DNA of 64,000 bases, taken from NCBI GenBank assembly GCA_943370595.1, contig CALRRO020000022.1, forward strand, positions 1 to 64,000, written 5' to 3'. The notes under the pieces were generated by a model, which worked only from the letters and a program-made list of their open reading frames with translations, was not told where the DNA came from and did not search any database. This DNA is from Piscinibacter sp943370595. GTDB lineage: Bacteria > Pseudomonadota > Gammaproteobacteria > Burkholderiales > Burkholderiaceae_C. This document shows, piece after piece, positions 62,843-64,000 of the stretch. The translations under genes and the position numbers were made by a program. Each line of letters starts with the position of its first letter. The stretch's first letter is position 1.

Positions 62843-64000
62843 ATGACCGAAAGTCTTGCGACCGTCGCCTACATCGGCGCCACCGTCCTCTTCATCCTCA
62901 GCCTCGGCGGCCTCGCCAACCCCGAGACCGCGCGCCGCGGCAACCTGTTCGGCATGATCGGCATGACGATCGCGGTGCTGGCCACCGTGCTCGGCCCGCG
63001 TGTCACCGCCGCCGGCGTGCCGTGGATCGTCGGCTCGCTCGTCGTCGGCGGGGCCATCGGCCTGTACGCCGCGAAGAAGGTGCAGATGACGCAGATGCCC
63101 GAGCTGGTCGCGCTGATGCACAGCCTGGTGGGCCTGGCGGCCTGCCTGGTCGGCTTCGCCAGCTACGTCGACACCTCGATCGTCTTTGCCACGCCGGCCG
63201 AGAAGGCCATTCACGAAGGCGAGGTCTACATCGGCATCCTGATCGGTGCGGTGACCTTCTCCGGCTCGGTGATCGCCTTCGGCAAGCTGTCCGGCAAGAT
63301 CGGCGGCAAGCCGCTGCTGCTGCCGGGTCGGCACTGGCTCAACCTGGCCGCGCTGCTGGTGGTGATCTGGTTCGGCCGTGCCTTCCTGAACGCGCACGAC
63401 GTGGCCTCCGGCATGACGCCGCTGCTGGTGATGACGGTGATCGCGCTGCTGTTCGGCATCCACATGGTCATGGCCATCGGCGGCGCCGACATGCCGGTGG
63501 TCGTCTCGATGCTCAACAGCTACTCGGGCTGGGCCGCGGCGGCCACTGGCTTCATGCTCGGCAACGACCTGCTGATCGTCATCGGCGCGCTGGTCGGCTC
63601 GTCGGGTGCGATCCTGTCGTACATCATGTGCCGCGCGATGAACCGCAACTTCATCAGCGTGATCGCCGGCGGCTTCGGGGGCGGTGCCCCCGCGCCGGCG
63701 GCCGCGGGCGGCGCCGCGCAGCCGCAAGGCGAGGTGACGCCGATCAGCGCGGTCGAGACCGCCGAGCTGCTCAAGGAAGCCAAGAACGTCGTCATCGTGC
63801 CGGGCTACGGCATGGCGGTGGCGCAGGCCCAGCACGTGGTCTGCGAGATCACCAAGATCCTGCGCGCCAAGGGCGTCAACGTGCGCTTCGGCATCCATCC
63901 GGTGGCCGGCCGCATGCCGGGCCACATGAACGTGCTGCTGGCCGAGGCCAAGGTGCCCTACGACATCGTGCTCGAGATGGACGAGATCAACGAGGACTTC
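62843..64000 (+). CDS. pntB: NAD(P) transhydrogenase subunit beta (3' truncated)
   Basis: Beta subunit, open from ATG 62843 to the window end (386 codons; about 80 more residues expected). The N-terminal part has eight to nine membrane helices, such as YIGATVLFILSLGGLANPET, LVALMHSLVGLAACLVGFAS and VIALLFGIHMVMAIGGADMP. A short Ala/Gly linker leads to the NADP(H)-binding domain with VVIVPGYGMAVAQAQHVVCE and FGIHPVAGRMPGHMNVLLAE. It lies 13 bases after pntA and forms the second half of the membrane enzyme that makes NADPH from NADH with the proton gradient. The window ends at EMDEINEDF. Confidence 0.97.
   Translation, partial: MTESLATVAYIGATVLFILSLGGLANPETARRGNLFGMIGMTIAVLATVLGPRVTAAGVPWIVGSLVVGGAIGLYAAKKVQMTQMPELVALMHSLVGLAACLVGFASYVDTSIVFATPAEKAIHEGEVYIGILIGAVTFSGSVIAFGKLSGKIGGKPLLLPGRHWLNLAALLVVIWFGRAFLNAHDVASGMTPLLVMTVIALLFGIHMVMAIGGADMPVVVSMLNSYSGWAAAATGFMLGNDLLIVIGALVGSSGAILSYIMCRAMNRNFISVIAGGFGGGAPAPAAAGGAAQPQGEVTPISAVETAELLKEAKNVVIVPGYGMAVAQAQHVVCEITKILRAKGVNVRFGIHPVAGRMPGHMNVLLAEAKVPYDIVLEMDEINEDF

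Overview
This is a gene-dense, very G+C-rich stretch of a proteobacterial chromosome. Third codon positions are almost all G or C, so long false open frames run antisense to most genes. Gene content points to Betaproteobacteria, most likely Burkholderiales of the Rubrivivax/Leptothrix/Sphaerotilaceae type. The supporting features are recA-recX, a DUF2889 gene joined to sucCD, a lysine-rich SWIB protein, a TfpZ/PglL pilin cassette, a piuC iron operon and pntAB. The taxonomic call is inference. I see no rRNA, tRNA, insertion sequence, prophage or CRISPR array. Both ends cut genes: recA lacks its start and pntB its end.

Layout. 1-4.9 kb: recA (partial), recX, DUF2889, sucC, sucD and a TerC-family gene. 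4.9-11.2 kb: a tightly packed signalling cluster with an unknown gene, a membrane Ser/Thr kinase, a PP2C phosphatase, an FHA protein, a CHASE2 class III cyclase and a metallo-beta-lactamase-fold cyclic nucleotide phosphodiesterase. 11.2-14.7 kb: a type IV pilin gene with a sigma-54 promoter and paired upstream operator-like repeats, then TfpZ and a PglL/PilO-like glycosyltransferase. 14.8-16.9 kb: moaC facing a BepA-like M48 protease. 16.9-24.9 kb: a giant thioester alpha-2-macroglobulin and its partner pbpC. 24.9-26.5 kb: a small membrane protein and a second TerC gene behind a yybP-ykoY (manganese) riboswitch. 26.6-32.7 kb: a Fur-box-led iron operon (tonB, exbB, exbD, siderophore receptor, piuC hydroxylase, FMN alpha-hydroxy acid dehydrogenase). 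32.9-33.3 kb: an H1-like SWIB protein.

33.4-40.8 kb, minus strand: a hybrid histidine kinase, an exported amidohydrolase, an HCCA-isomerase-like protein and uvrA. 40.8-44.6 kb: an ECF sigma factor and putative anti-sigma factor, divergent from a von Willebrand A lipoprotein. Both sides carry the same bipartite promoter, TCACCCC-N15-CCGTATCAGC. 44.6-50.7 kb, minus strand: recQ, two lipoproteins, an outer-membrane beta-barrel, a sterol-desaturase-family enzyme, a cysteine-rich-repeat protein and a GPNGQT-repeat protein. 50.8-52.8 kb: an OmpR/EnvZ-type two-component pair. 52.9-58.6 kb: ssb, an HDOD protein, paiB-like and osmC-like genes, a GGDEF-EAL sensor and an overlapping cupredoxin gene. 58.8-64 kb: a CAP-domain lipoprotein with a hexanucleotide microsatellite, mnmA, a NUDIX hydrolase and pntA-pntB.

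How it fits together. Four regulatory circuits can be read from the sequence: a Ser/Thr phosphorylation plus cyclic-nucleotide module; sigma-54 control of pilin; a self-activating ECF sigma factor with its divergent lipoprotein target; and Fur control of a siderophore uptake operon. A dispersed 48-bp repeat occurs twice, after ssb and before pntA. The most novel-looking items are the twin ECF promoters, the paired pilin operators, and the EKT motif shared by the kinase tail and the FHA protein.
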